Assembly (NCBI GenBank): GCA_032622095.1
Contig: CP136064.1
Coordinates: 37,066,426-37,130,425 of the forward strand
DNA length: 64,000 bases
DNA from: Siphonodentalium dalli
Taxonomy: Eukaryota; Mollusca; Scaphopoda; Gadilida; Siphonodentaliidae
Direction: 5' to 3'
Positions within the stretch are counted from its first letter, which is position 1. Each line of letters starts with the position of its first letter. Positions 28,195 through 41,100 of the stretch are shown one piece after another. Made by a program: the position numbers and the translations under genes. The notes beneath the pieces were generated by a model. The model had not been told where the DNA came from, made no database searches, and saw only the letters and a program-made list of their open reading frames with translations.

Positions 28195-29126
28195 TTACAC
28201 AAAGTCATTATGGCCATATGCACTTCCGCGGGATTTTTTTTCTATGATATACATGTTTTCCTTCATTATGTTCTTCTTCACCCAATTCTTATCATTACTA
28301 GATACTACGAACACCATGTTTTTAAAGAACTTTTTCAGAAAGCTCGTTGCCATATCGAAATACTCCTTGGGAGCAACTCGATATCCATGCGCGTGGTTAA
28401 CCATATCACCGCGGCGAACATGTACTGCTACGAACGTCGTTTCAAAGGGATTATGTTTTCCCACTAATGCAGAGAACTGTTTCCTGGCCTCCGCCAGAAT
28501 ATTGTCGGTGAACACAAACAGTTTTCTTAATTCCTTTTCTGCGTGTCGAAAATACTTCCAAGATTGCAAATACTGTTCTAACCGGACGCTTTCTTTTCCA
28601 TTGATATTAGCAATATTAGAACTATATGCGCATGCATGCTGTTCACAAACGACCTTAAACTTCCCACAAGCGCACATGCCGTCTAGTTTCTCCGCCGATA
28701 AGTTTTTGAAGACTTTGTTTAGCAAACCTTTTGACTCCACTATACACGATATATTCTTAAGTTGACTCATTCCGTAGGCAGCGGCGTAACCGAACATCCG
28801 GTTTCCAATTCCAAACTTTTCTGATGTGCACGTGTAATACTTCTGCGCAGTCTTCGGTGTCGTACTGGGCTGCTTTTGATCAGTGGATGTCTGTTGTGTG
28901 ATGTTATTGGGCTTACTTGTAGTTGCGGGCGCAACTTTGGATGTTAGTGGTCGCAAAGTAGAGGTGTTAGTGTTCGATGCTGAAGCATTGCTGATAACAT
29001 CTTGACTTATAACAGTACCAACTGATTTACCAGTACTCCATGAAAGTCGTCTTTGATAATTACTTGGCGAGAGTGTCGTGATGGTGAAATACACAAAGAC
29101 GAAGCAGACTGTGACGATAATGAGTC
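28195..29126 (-). CDS. GT11 alpha-1,2-fucosyltransferase-like gene, partial (one exon)
   Basis: Golgi enzyme type that adds fucose to galactose of glycans. On the minus strand an exon appears to begin at 29126 after TCTATTTCAG, in phase 1. The first residues LIIVTVCFVFVYFTIT form a signal anchor, as expected for a type II membrane protein. A Ser/Thr-rich stem follows. The catalytic domain starts near YYTCTSEKFGIGNRMFGYAA, and HVRRGD at 28405-28422 is the conserved donor-binding motif I, followed by VFVVSSNDKNW. The frame then stops after GHNDFV at 28195, before the C-terminal GT11 motifs. Either a splice donor (weak GTGTAA at the TTT/GTG junction) leads to an exon outside this stretch, or the gene is truncated. 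Upstream exons would lie beyond the satellite. Confidence 0.78.
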
Positions 29127-30599
29127 CTGAAATAGAAGATGAGCCGTATTATCAGTAATTTTGTGGCGACAATGAGTCCTGAAACAGAATATGAGTAGTA
29201 TTATCAGTAATGTTGTGGCGACAATGAGTCCTGAAACAGGATATGAGTAGTATTATCATTGTGTGGCGATAATGAGTCCGGAAATAGGAGAGGATGCGTA
29301 TTATCAGTAATGGTGTGGCGACAATGAGTCCTGAAACAGGATATGAGTAGTATTATCATTGTGTGGCGATAATGAGTCCTGAAACAGGAGAGGATGCGTA
29401 TTATCAGTAATGTTGTGGCGATAATGAGTCCTGAAACAGGAGAGGATGCGTATTATCAGTAATGGTGTGGCGATAATGAGTCCTGAAACAGGAGAGGAGG
29501 CGTATTATCAGCAATGGTGTGGCGATAATGAGTCCTGAAACAGGGGAGGATGCGTATTATCAGTAATGGTGTGGCGATAATGAGTCCTGAAACAGGAGAG
29601 GATGCGTATTATCAGTAATGGTGTGGCGATAATGAGTCCTGAAACAGGAGAGGATGCGTATTATCATTGTGTGGCGATAATGAATCCTGAAACAGGGGAG
29701 GATGCGTATTATCGGTAATGGTGTGGCGATAATGAGTCCTGAAACAGGAGAGGAGGCGTATTATCAGTAATGGTGTGGCGATTATGAGTCCTGAAACAGG
29801 AGAGTATGCGTATTATCAGTAACGGTGTGGCGACAATGAGTCCTGAAACAGGATATGAGTAGTATTATCATTGTGTGGCGATAATGAGTCCTGAAACAGG
29901 GGAGGATGCGTATTATCGGTAATGGTGTGGCGATAGTGAGTCCTGAAACAGGAGAGGATGCGTATTATCAGCAATGGTGTGGCGACAATGAGTCCTGAAA
30001 CAGGATATGAGTAGTATTATTATTGTGTGGCGATAATGAGTCCTGAAACAGGGAAGATGCGTCTTATAAGTAATGTTGTGGCGACAATGAGTCCTGAAAC
30101 AGGATATGAGTAGTATTATCATTGTGTGGCGATAATGAGTCCTGAAACAGGATATGAGTCGTATTATCGGTAACGTTGTGGCGATAATGAGTCATGAAAC
30201 AGGATATGAGTCGTATTATCAGTAATGGTGTGGCGATAATGAGTCCTGAAACAGGGAAGGATGCGTATTATCAGCAATGGTGTGGCGACAATGAGTCCTG
30301 AAACAGGATATGAGTAGTATTATCATTGTGTGGCGATAATGAGTCCTGAAACAGGAGAGGATGCGTATTATCAGTAATGTTGTGGCGATAATGAGTCCTG
30401 AAACAGGGGAGGATGCGTATTATCAGTTATGGTGTGGCGATAATGAGTCCTGAAACAGGAGAGGAGGCGTATTATCAGTAATGGTGTGGCGATAATGAGT
30501 CATGAAACAGGATATGAGTCGTATTATCATTGTGTGGCGATAATGAGTACTGAAACAGGAGAGGATGCGTATTATCAGCAATGGTGTGGCGACAATGAG

Positions 30600-33500
30600 T
30601 CCTGAAACAGGAAATGAGTAGTATTATCATTGTGTGGCGATAATGAGTCCTGAAACAGGAGAGGATGCGTATTATCAGTAATGTTGTGGCGATAATGAGT
30701 CCTGAAACAGGATATGAGTAGTATTATCAGTAATGTTGTGGCGACAATGAGTCCTGAAACAGGATATGAGTAGTATTATCATTGTGTGGCGATAATGAGT
30801 CCTGAAACAGGAGAGGATGCGTATTATCAGTAATGGTGTGGCGATATTTAGTCCTGACACAGGAGAGGATGCGTATTATCAGCAATGGTGTGGCGACAAT
30901 GAGTCCTGAAACAGGATATGAGTAGTATTATCATTGTGTGGCGATAAAGAGTCCTGAAACAGGAGAGGATGCGTATTATCAGTAATGTTGTGGCGATAAT
31001 GATTCCTGAAACAGGAGAGGAGGCGTATTATCAGTAATGGTGTGACGATAATAAATCCTGAAACAGGAGAGGATGCGTATTATCAGTAATGGTGTGGCGA
31101 CAATGAGTCCTGAAACAGGAGAGGATGCGTATTATCAGTAATGGTGTGGCGACAATGAGTCCTGAAACAGGGGAGGATGCGTATTATCAGTAATGGTGTG
31201 GCGACAATGAGTCCTGAAACAGGATATGAGTAGTATTATCATTGTGTGGCGATAATGAGTCCTGAAACAGGAGAGGATGCGTATTATCAATAATGTTGTG
31301 GCGACAATGAGTCCTGAAACAGGATATGAGTAGTATTATCATTGTGTGGCGATAAAGAGTCCTGAAACAGGAGATAATGCGTATTATCAGTAATGGTGTG
31401 GCGATAATGAGTCCTGAAACAGGAGAGGGTGCGTATTATCATTAATGTTGTGGCGACAATGAGTCCTGAAACAGGATATGAGTAGTATTATCATTGTGTG
31501 GCGATAATGAGTCCTGAAACAGGAGAGGATGCGTATTATCAATAATGTTGTGGCGACAATGAGTCCTGAAACAGGATATGAGTAGTATTATCATTGTGTG
31601 GCGATAAAGAGTCCTGAAACAGGAGATGATGCGTATTATCAGTAATGGTGTGGCGATAATGAGTCCTGAAACAGGAGAGGATGCGTATTATCAGTAATGT
31701 TGTGGCGACAATGAGTCCTGAAACAGGATATGAGTAGTATTATCATTGTGTGGCGATAATGAGTCCTGAAACAGGAGAGGATGCGTTTTATCAGTAATGT
31801 TGTGGCGATAATGAGTCCTGAAACAGGAGAGGATGCGTATTATCAGTAATGGTGTGGCGATAATGAGTCCTGAAACAGGAGAGGAGGCGTATTATCAGCA
31901 ATGGTGTGGCGATAATGAGTCCTGAAACAGGGGAGGATGCGTATTATCAGTAATGGTGTGGCGATAATGAGTCCTGAAACAGGAGAGGATGCGTATTATC
32001 AGTAATGGTGTGGCGATAATGAGTCCTGAAACAGGAGAGGATGCGTATTATCATTGTGTGGCGATACTGAATCCTGAAGCAGGGGAGGATGCGTATTATC
32101 GGTAATGGTGTGGCGATAATGAGTCCTGAAACAGGAGAGGAGGCGTATTATCAGTAATGGTGTGGCGATTATGAGTCCTGAAACAGGAGAGGATGCGTAT
32201 TATCAGTAACGGTGTGGCGACAATGAGTCCTGAAACAGGATATGAGTAGTATTATCATTGTGTGGCGATAATGAGTCCTGAAACAGGGGAGGATGCGTAT
32301 TATCGGTAATGGTGTGGCGATAGTGAGTCCTGAAACAGGAGAGGATGCGTATTATCAGTAATGGTGTGGCGACAATGAGTCCTGAAACAGGATATGAGTA
32401 GTATTATCATTGTGTGGCGATAATGAGTCCTGAAACAGGGAAGATGCGTCTTATAAGTAATGTTGTGGCGACAATGAGTCCTGAAACAGGATATGAGTAG
32501 TATTATCATTGTGTGGCGATAATGAGTCCGGAAACAGGAGAGGATGCGTATTATCAGTAACGGTGTGGCGACAATGAGTCCTGAAACAGGATATGAGTAG
32601 TATTATCATTGTGTGGCGATAATGAGTCGAGAAACAGGGAAGATGCGTCTTATAAGTAATGTTGTGGCGACAATGAGTCCTGAAACAGGATATGAGTAGT
32701 ATTATCAGTGTGTGGCGATAATGAGTCCTGAAACAGGATATGAGTCGTATTATCAGTAATGTTGTGGCGATAATGAGTCATGAAACAGGATATGAGTCGT
32801 ATTATCAGTAATGGTGTGGCGATAATGAGTCCTGAAACAGGGAAGGATGCGTATTATCAGCAATGGTGTGGCGACAATGAGTCCTGAAACAGGATATGAG
32901 TAGTATTATCATTGTGTGGCGATAATGAGTCCTGAAACAGGAGAGGATGCGTATTATCAGTAATGTTGTGGCGATAATGAGTCCTGAAACAGGGGAGGAT
33001 GCGTATTATCAGTAATGGTGTGGCGATAATGAGTCCTGAAACAGGAGAGGAGGCGTATTATCAGTAATGGTGTGGCGATAATGAGACATGAAACAGGATA
33101 TGAGTAGTATTATCATTGTGTGGCGATAATGAGTCCTGAAACAGGATATGAGTCGTATTATCGGTAATGTTGTGGCGATAATGAGTCATGAAACAGGATA
33201 TGAGTCGTATTATCAGTAATGGTGTGGCGATAATGAGTCCTGAAACAGGGAAGGATGCGTATTATCAGCAATGGTGTGGCGACAATGAGTCCTGAAACAG
33301 GATATGAGTAGTATTATCATTGTGTGGCGATAATGAGTCCTGAAACAGGAGAGGATGCGTATTATCAGTAATGTTGTGGCGATAATGAGTCCTGAAACAG
33401 GGGAGGATGCGTATTATCAGTAATGGTGTGGCGATAATGAGTCCTGAAACAGGAGAGGAGGCGTATTATCAGTAATGGTGTGGCGATAATGAGTCATGAA

Positions 33501-36500
33501 ACAGGATATGAGTCGTATTATCATTGTGTGGCGATAATGAGTCCTGAAACAGGAGAGGATGCGTATTATCAGCAATGGTGTGGCGACAATGAGTCCTGAA
33601 ACAGGAAATGAGTAGTATTATCATTGTGTGGCGATAATGAGTCCTGAAACAGGAGAGGATGCGTATTATCAGTAATGTTGTGGCGATAATGAGTCCTGAA
33701 ACAGGATATGAGTAGTATTATCAGTAATGTTGTGGCGACAATGAGTCCTGAAACAGGATATGAGTAGTATTATCATTGTGTGGCGATAATGAGTCCTGAA
33801 ACAGGAGAGGATGCGTATTATCAGTAATGGTGTGGCGATAATTAGTCCTGACACAGGAGAGGATGCGTATTATCAGCAATGGTGTGGCGACAATGAGTCC
33901 TGAAACAGGATATGAGTAGTATTATCATTGTGTGGCGATAAAGAGTCCTGAAACAGGAGAGGATGCGTATTATCAGTAATGTTGTGGCGATAATGAGTCC
34001 TGAAACAGGAGAGGAGGCGTATTATCAGTAATGGTGTGGCGATAATGAATCCTGAAACAGGAGAGGATGCGTATTATCAGTAATGGTGTGGCGACAATGA
34101 GTCCTGAAACAGGAGAGGATGCGTATTATCAGTAATGGTGTGGCGACAATGAGTCCTGAAACAGGGGAGGATGCGTATTATCAGTAATGGTGTGGCGACA
34201 ATGAGTCCTGAAACAGGATATAAGTAGTATTATCATTGTGTGGCGATAATGAGTCCTGAAACAGGAGAGGATGCGTATTATCAATAATGTTGTGGCGACA
34301 ATGAGTCCTGAAACAGGATATGAGTAGTATTATCATTGTGTGGCGATAAAGAGTCCTGAAACAGGAGATAATGCGTATTATCAGTAATGGTGTGGCGATA
34401 ATGAGTCCTGAAACAGGAGAGGGTGCGTATTATCAGTAATGTTGTGGCGACAATGAGTCCTGAAACAGGATATGAGTAGTATTATCATTGTGTGGCGATA
34501 ATGAGTCCTGAAACAGGAGAGGATGCGTATTATCAATAATGTTGTGGCGACAATGAGTCCTGAAACAGGATATGAGTAGTATTATCATTGTGTGGCGATA
34601 AAGAGTCCTGAAACAGGAGATGATGCGTATTATCAGTAATGGTGTGGCGATAATGAGTCCTGAAACAGGAGAGGATGCGTATTATCAGTAATGTTGTGGC
34701 GACAATGAGTCCTGAAACAGGATATGAGTAGTATTATCATTGTGTGGCGATAATGAGTCCTGAAACAGGAGAGGATGCGTTTTATCAGTAATGTTGTGGC
34801 GATAATGAGTCCTGAAACAGGAGAGGATGCGTATTATCAGTAATGGTGTGGCGATAATGAGTCCTGAAACAGGAGAGGAGGCGTATTATTAGCAATGGTG
34901 TGGCGATAATGAGTCCTGAAACAGGGGAGAATGCGTATTATCAGTAATGGTGTGGCGATAATGAGTCCTGAAACAGGAGAGGATGCGTATTATCAGTAAT
35001 GGTGTGGCGATAATGAGTCCTGAAACAGGAGAGGATGCGTATTATCATTGTGTGGCGATAATGAATCCTGAAGCAGGGGAGGATGCGTATTATCGGTAAT
35101 GGTGTGGCGATAATGAGTCCTGAAACAGGAGAGGAGGCGTATTATCAGTAATGGTGTGGCGATTATGAGTCCTGAAACAGGAGAGGATGCGTATTATCAG
35201 TAACGGTGTGGCGACAATGAGTCCTGAAACAGGATATGAGTAGTATTATCATTGTGTGGCGATAATGAGTCCTGAAACAGGGGAGGATGCGTATTATCGG
35301 TAATGGTGTAGCGATAGTGAGTCCTGAAACAGGAGAGGATGCGTATTATCAGTAATGGTGTGGCGACAATGAGTCCTGAAACAGGATATGAGTAGTATTA
35401 TCATTGTGTGGCGATAATGAGTCCTGAAACAGGGAAGATGCGTCTTATAAGTAATGTTGTGGCGACAATGAGTCCTGAAACAGGATATGAGTAGTATTAT
35501 CAGTGTGTGGCGATAATGAGTCCGGAAACAGGAGAGGATGCGTATTATCAGTAACGGTGTGGCGACAATGAGTCCTGAAACAGGATATGAGTAGTATTAT
35601 CATTGTGTGGCGATAATGAGTCCTGAAACAGGGAAGATGCGTCTTATAAGTAATGTTGTGGCGACAATGAGTCCTGAAACAGGATATGAGTAGTATTATC
35701 AGTGTGTGGCGATAATGAGTCCTGAAACAGGATATGAGTCGTATTATCAGTAATGTTGTGGCGATAATGAGTCATGAAACAGGATATGAGTCGTATTATC
35801 AGTAATGGTGTGGCGATAATGAGTCCTGAAACAGGGAAGGATGCGTATTATCAACAATGGTGTGGCGACAATGAGTCCTGAAACAGGATATGAGTAGTAT
35901 TATCATTGTGTGGCGATAATGAGTCCTGAAACAGGAGAGGATGCGTATTATCAGTAATGTTGTGGCGATAATGAGTCCTGAAACAGGGGAGGATGCGTAT
36001 TATCAGTAATGGTGTGGCGATAATGAGTCCTGAAACAGGAGAGGAGGCGTATTATCAGTAATGGTGTGGCGATAATGAGACATGAAACAGGATATGAGTA
36101 GTATTATCATTGTGTGGCGATAATGAGTCCTGAAACAGGATATGAGTCGTATTATCGGTAATGTTGTGGCGATATTGAGTCATGAAACAGGATATGAGTC
36201 GTATTATCAGTAATGGTGTGGCGATAATGAGTCCTGAAACAGGGAAGGATGCGTATTATCAGCAATGGTGTGGCGACAATGAGTCCTGAAACAGGATATG
36301 AGTAGTATTATCATTGTGTGGCGATAATGAGTCCTGAAACAGGAGAGGATGCGTATTATCAGTAATGTTGTGGCGATAATGAGTCCTGAAACAGGGGCGG
36401 ATGCGTATTATCAGTAATGGTGTGGCGATAATGAGTCCTGAAACAGGAGAGGAGGCGTATTATCAGTAATGGTGTGGCGATAATGAGTCATGAAACAGGA

Positions 36501-38190
36501 TATGAGTCGTATTATCATTGTGTGGCGATAATGAGTCCTGAAACAGGAGAGGATGCGTATTATCAGCAATGGTGTGGCGACAATGAGTCCTGAAACAGGA
36601 AATGAGTAGTATTATCATTGTGTGGCGATAATGAGTCCTGAAACAGGAGAGGATGCGTATTATCAGTAATGTTGTGGCGATAATGAGTCCTGAAACAGGA
36701 TATGAGTAGTATTATCAGTAATGTTGTGGCGACAATGAGTCCTGAAACAGGATATGAGTAGTATTATCATTGTGTGGCGATAATGAGTCCTGAAACAGGA
36801 GAGGATGCGTATTATCAGTAATGGTGTGGCGATAATTAGTCCTGACACAGGAGAGGATGCGTATTATCAGCAATGGTGTGGCGACAATGAGTCCTGAAAC
36901 AGGATATGAGTAGTATTATCATTGTGTGGCGATAAAGAGTCCAGAAACAGGAGAGGATGCGTATTATCAGTAATGTTGTGGCGATAATGAGTCCTGAAAC
37001 AGGAGAGGAGGCGTATTGTCAGTAATGGTGTGGCGATAATGAATCCTGAAACAGGAGAGGATGCGTATTATCAGTAATGGTGTGGCGACAATGAGTCCTG
37101 AAACAGGAGAGGATGCGTATTATCAGTAATGGTGTGGCGACAATGAGTCCTGAAACAGGGGAGGATGCGTATTATCAGTAATGGTGTGGCGACAATGAGT
37201 CCTGAAACAGGATATGAGTAGTATTATCATTGTGTGGCGATAATGAGTCCTGAAACAGGAGAGGATGCGTATTATCAATAATGTTGTGGCGACAATGAGT
37301 CCTGAAACAGGATATGAGTAGTATTATCATTGTGTGGCGATAAAGAGTCCTGAAACAGGAGATAATGCGTATTATCAGTAATGGTGTGGCGATAATGAGT
37401 CCTGAAACAGGAGAGGGTGCGTATTATCAGTAATGTTGTGGCGACAATGAGTCCTGAAACAGGATATGAGTAGTATTATCATTGTGTGGCGATAATGAGT
37501 CCTGAAACAGGAGAGGATGCGTATTATCAATAATGTTGTGGCGACAATGAGTCCTGAAACAGGATATGAGTAGTATTATCATTGTGTGGCGATAAAGAGT
37601 CCTGAAACAGGAGATGATGCGTATTATCAGTAATGGTGTGGCGATAATGAGTCCTGAAACAGGAGAGGATGCGTATTATCAGTAATGTTGTGGCGACAAT
37701 GAGTCCTGAAACAGGATATGAGTAGTATTATCATTGTGTGGCGATAATGAGTCCTGAAACAGGAGAGGATGCGTTTTATCAGTAATGTTGTGGCGATAAT
37801 GAGTCCTGAAACAGGAGAGGATGCGTATTATCAGTAATGGTGTGGCGATAATGAGTCCTGAAACAGGAGAGGAGGCGTATTATCAGCAATGGTGTGGCGA
37901 TAATGAGTCCTGAAACAGGGGAGGATGCGTATTATCAGTAATGGTGTGGCGATAATGAGTCCTGAAACAGGAGAGGATGCGTATTATCAGTAATGGTGTG
38001 GCGATAATGAGTCCTGACACAGGAGAGGATGCGTATTATCATTGTGTGGCGATAATGAATCCTGAAACAGGGGAGGATGCGTATTATCGGTAATGGTGTG
38101 GCGATAATGAGTCCTGAAACAGGAGAGGAGGCGTATTATCAGTAATGGTGTGGCGATTATGAGTCCTGAAACAGGAGAGGATGCGTATTA
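30600..38190. repeat. Higher-order repeat, 2,994-bp period, within the satellite
   Basis: Rare monomer variants recur at exactly 2,994 bp: GGAAATGAGTAG near 30610, 33604 and 36598, and GAGATAATGCG at 31371, 34365 and 37359. An earlier partial copy before 30.6 kb is offset by 2,387 bp, consistent with a deletion of several monomers. Confidence 0.9.
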
Positions 38191-41100
38191 TCAGTAACAA
38201 TGTGGCGACAATGAGTCCTGAAACAGGATATGAGTAGTATTATCATTGTGTGGCGATAATGAGTCCTGAAACAGGGGAGGATGCGTATTATCGGTAATGG
38301 TGTGGCGATAGTGAGTCCTGAAACAGGATATGAGTAGTATTATCATTGTGTGGCGATAATGAGTCCTGAAACAGGAGAGGATGCGTATTATCAATAATGT
38401 TGTGGCGACAATGAGTCCTGAAACAGGATATGAGTAGTATTATCATTGTGTGGCGATAAAGAGTCCTGAAACAGGAGATGATGCGTATTATCAGTAATGG
38501 TGTGGCGATAATGAGTCCTGAAACAGGAGAGGATGCGTATTATCAGTAATGTTGTGGCGACAATGAGTCCTGAAACAGGATATGAGTAGTATTATCATTG
38601 TGTGGCGATAATGAGTCCTGAAACAGGAGAGGATGCGTTTTATCAGTAATGTTGTGGCGATAATGAGTCCTGAAACAGGAGAGGATGCGTATTATCAGTA
38701 ATGGTGTGGCGATAATGAGTCCTGAAACAGGAGAGGAGGCGTATTATCAGCAATGGTGTGGCGATAATGAGTCCTGAAACGGGGGAGGATGCGTATTATC
38801 AGTAATGGTGTGGCGATAATGAGTCCTGAAACAGGAGAGGATGCGTATTATCAGTAATGGTGTGGCGATAATGAGTCCTGAAACAGGAGAGGATGCGTAT
38901 TATCATTGTGTGGCGATAATGAATCCTGAAACAGGGGAGGATGCGTATTATCGGTAATGGTGTGGCGATAATGAGTCCTGAAACAGGAGAGGAGGCGTAT
39001 TATCAGTAATGGTGTGGCGATTATGAGTCCTGAAACAGGAGAGGATGCGTATTATCAGTAACAATGTGGCGACAATGAGTCCTGAAACAGGATATGAGTA
39101 GTATTATCATTGTGTGGCGATAATGAGTCCTGAAACAGGGGAGGATGCGTATTATCGGTAATGGTGTGGCGATAGTGTGTCCTGAAACAGGAGAGGATGC
39201 GTATTATCAGTAATGGTGTGGCGACAATGAGTCCTGAAACAGGATATGAGTAGTATTATCATTGTGTGGCGATAATGAGTCCTGAAACAGGGAAAATGCG
39301 TCTTATAAGTAATGTTGTGGCGACAATGAGTCCTGAAACAGGATATGAGTAGTATTATCAGTGTGTGGCGATAATGAGTCCTGAAACAGGAGAGGATGCG
39401 TATTATCAGTAACGGTGTGGCGACAATGAGTCCTGAAACAGGATATGAGTAGTATTATCATTGTGTGGCGATAATGAGTCCTGAAACAGGGGAGGATGCG
39501 TATTATCGGTAATGGTGTGGCGATAGTGAGTCCTGAAACAGGAGAAGATGCGTATTATCAGTAATGGTGTGGCGACAATGAGTCCTGAAACAGGATATGA
39601 GTAGTATTATCATTGTGTGGCGATAATGAGTCCTGAAACAGGGAAGATGCGTCTTATAAGTAATGTTGTGGCGACAATGAGTCCTGAAACAGGATATGAG
39701 TAGTATTATCAGTGTGTGGCGATAATGAGTCCTGAAACAGGATATGAGTCGTATTATCAGTAATGTTGTGGCGATAATGAGTCATGAAACAGGATATGAG
39801 TCGTATTATCAGTAATGGTGTGGCGATAATGAGTCCTGAAACAGGGAAGGATGCGTATTATCAGCAATGGTGTGGCGACAATGAGTCCTGAAACAGGATA
39901 TGGGTAGTATTATCATTGTGTGGCGATAATGAGTCCTGAAACAGGAGAGGATGCGTATTATCAGTAATTTTGTGGCGATAATGAGTCCTGAAACAGGGGA
40001 GGATGCGTATTATCAGTAATGGTGTGGCGATAATGAGTCCTGAAACAGGGAAGGATGCGTATTATCAACAATGGTGTGGCGACAATGAGTCCTGAAACAG
40101 GATATGAGTAGTATTATCATTGTGTGGCGATAATGAGTCCTGAAACAGGAGAGGATGCGTATTATCAGTAATGTTGTGGCGATAATGAGTCCTGAAACAG
40201 GGGAGGATGCGTATTATCAGTAATGGTGTGGCGATAATGAGTCCTGAAACAGGAGAGGAGGCGTATTATCAGTAATGGTGTGGCGATAATGAGACATGAA
40301 ACAGGATATGAGTAGTATTATCATTGTGTGGCGATAATGAGTCCTGAAACAGGATATGAGTCGTATTATCGGTAATGTTGTGGCGATATTGAGTCATGAA
40401 ACAGGATATGAGTCGTATTATCAGTAATGGTGTGGCGATAATGAGTCCTGAAACAGGGAAGGATGCGTATTATCAGCAATGGTGTGGCGACAATGAGTCC
40501 TGAAACAGGATATGAGTAGTATTATCATTGTGTGGCGATAATGAGTCCTGAAACAGGAGAGGATGCGTATTATCAGTAATGTTGTGGCGATAATGAGTCC
40601 TGAAACAGGGGCGGATGCGTATTATCAGTAATGGTGTGGCGATAATGAGTCCTGAAACAGGAGAGGAGGCGTATTATCAGTAATGGTGTGGCGATAATGA
40701 GTCATGAAACAGGATATGAGTCGTATTATCATTGTGTGGCGATAATGAGTCCTGAAACAGGAGAGGATGCGTATTATCAGCAATGGTGTGGCGACAATGA
40801 GTCCTGAAACAGGAAATGAGTAGTATTATCATTGTGTGGCGATAATGAGTCCTGAAACAGGAGAGGATGCGTATTATCAGTAATGTTGTGGCGATAATGA
40901 GTCCTGAAACAGGATATGAGTAGTATTATCAGTAATGTTGTGGCGACAATGAGTCCTGAAACAGGATATGAGTAGTATTATCATTGTGTGGCGATAATGA
41001 GTCCTGAAACAGGAGAGGATGCGTATTATCAGTAATGGTGTGGCGATAATTAGTCCTGACACAGGAGAGGATGCGTATTATCAGCAATGGTGTGGCGACA

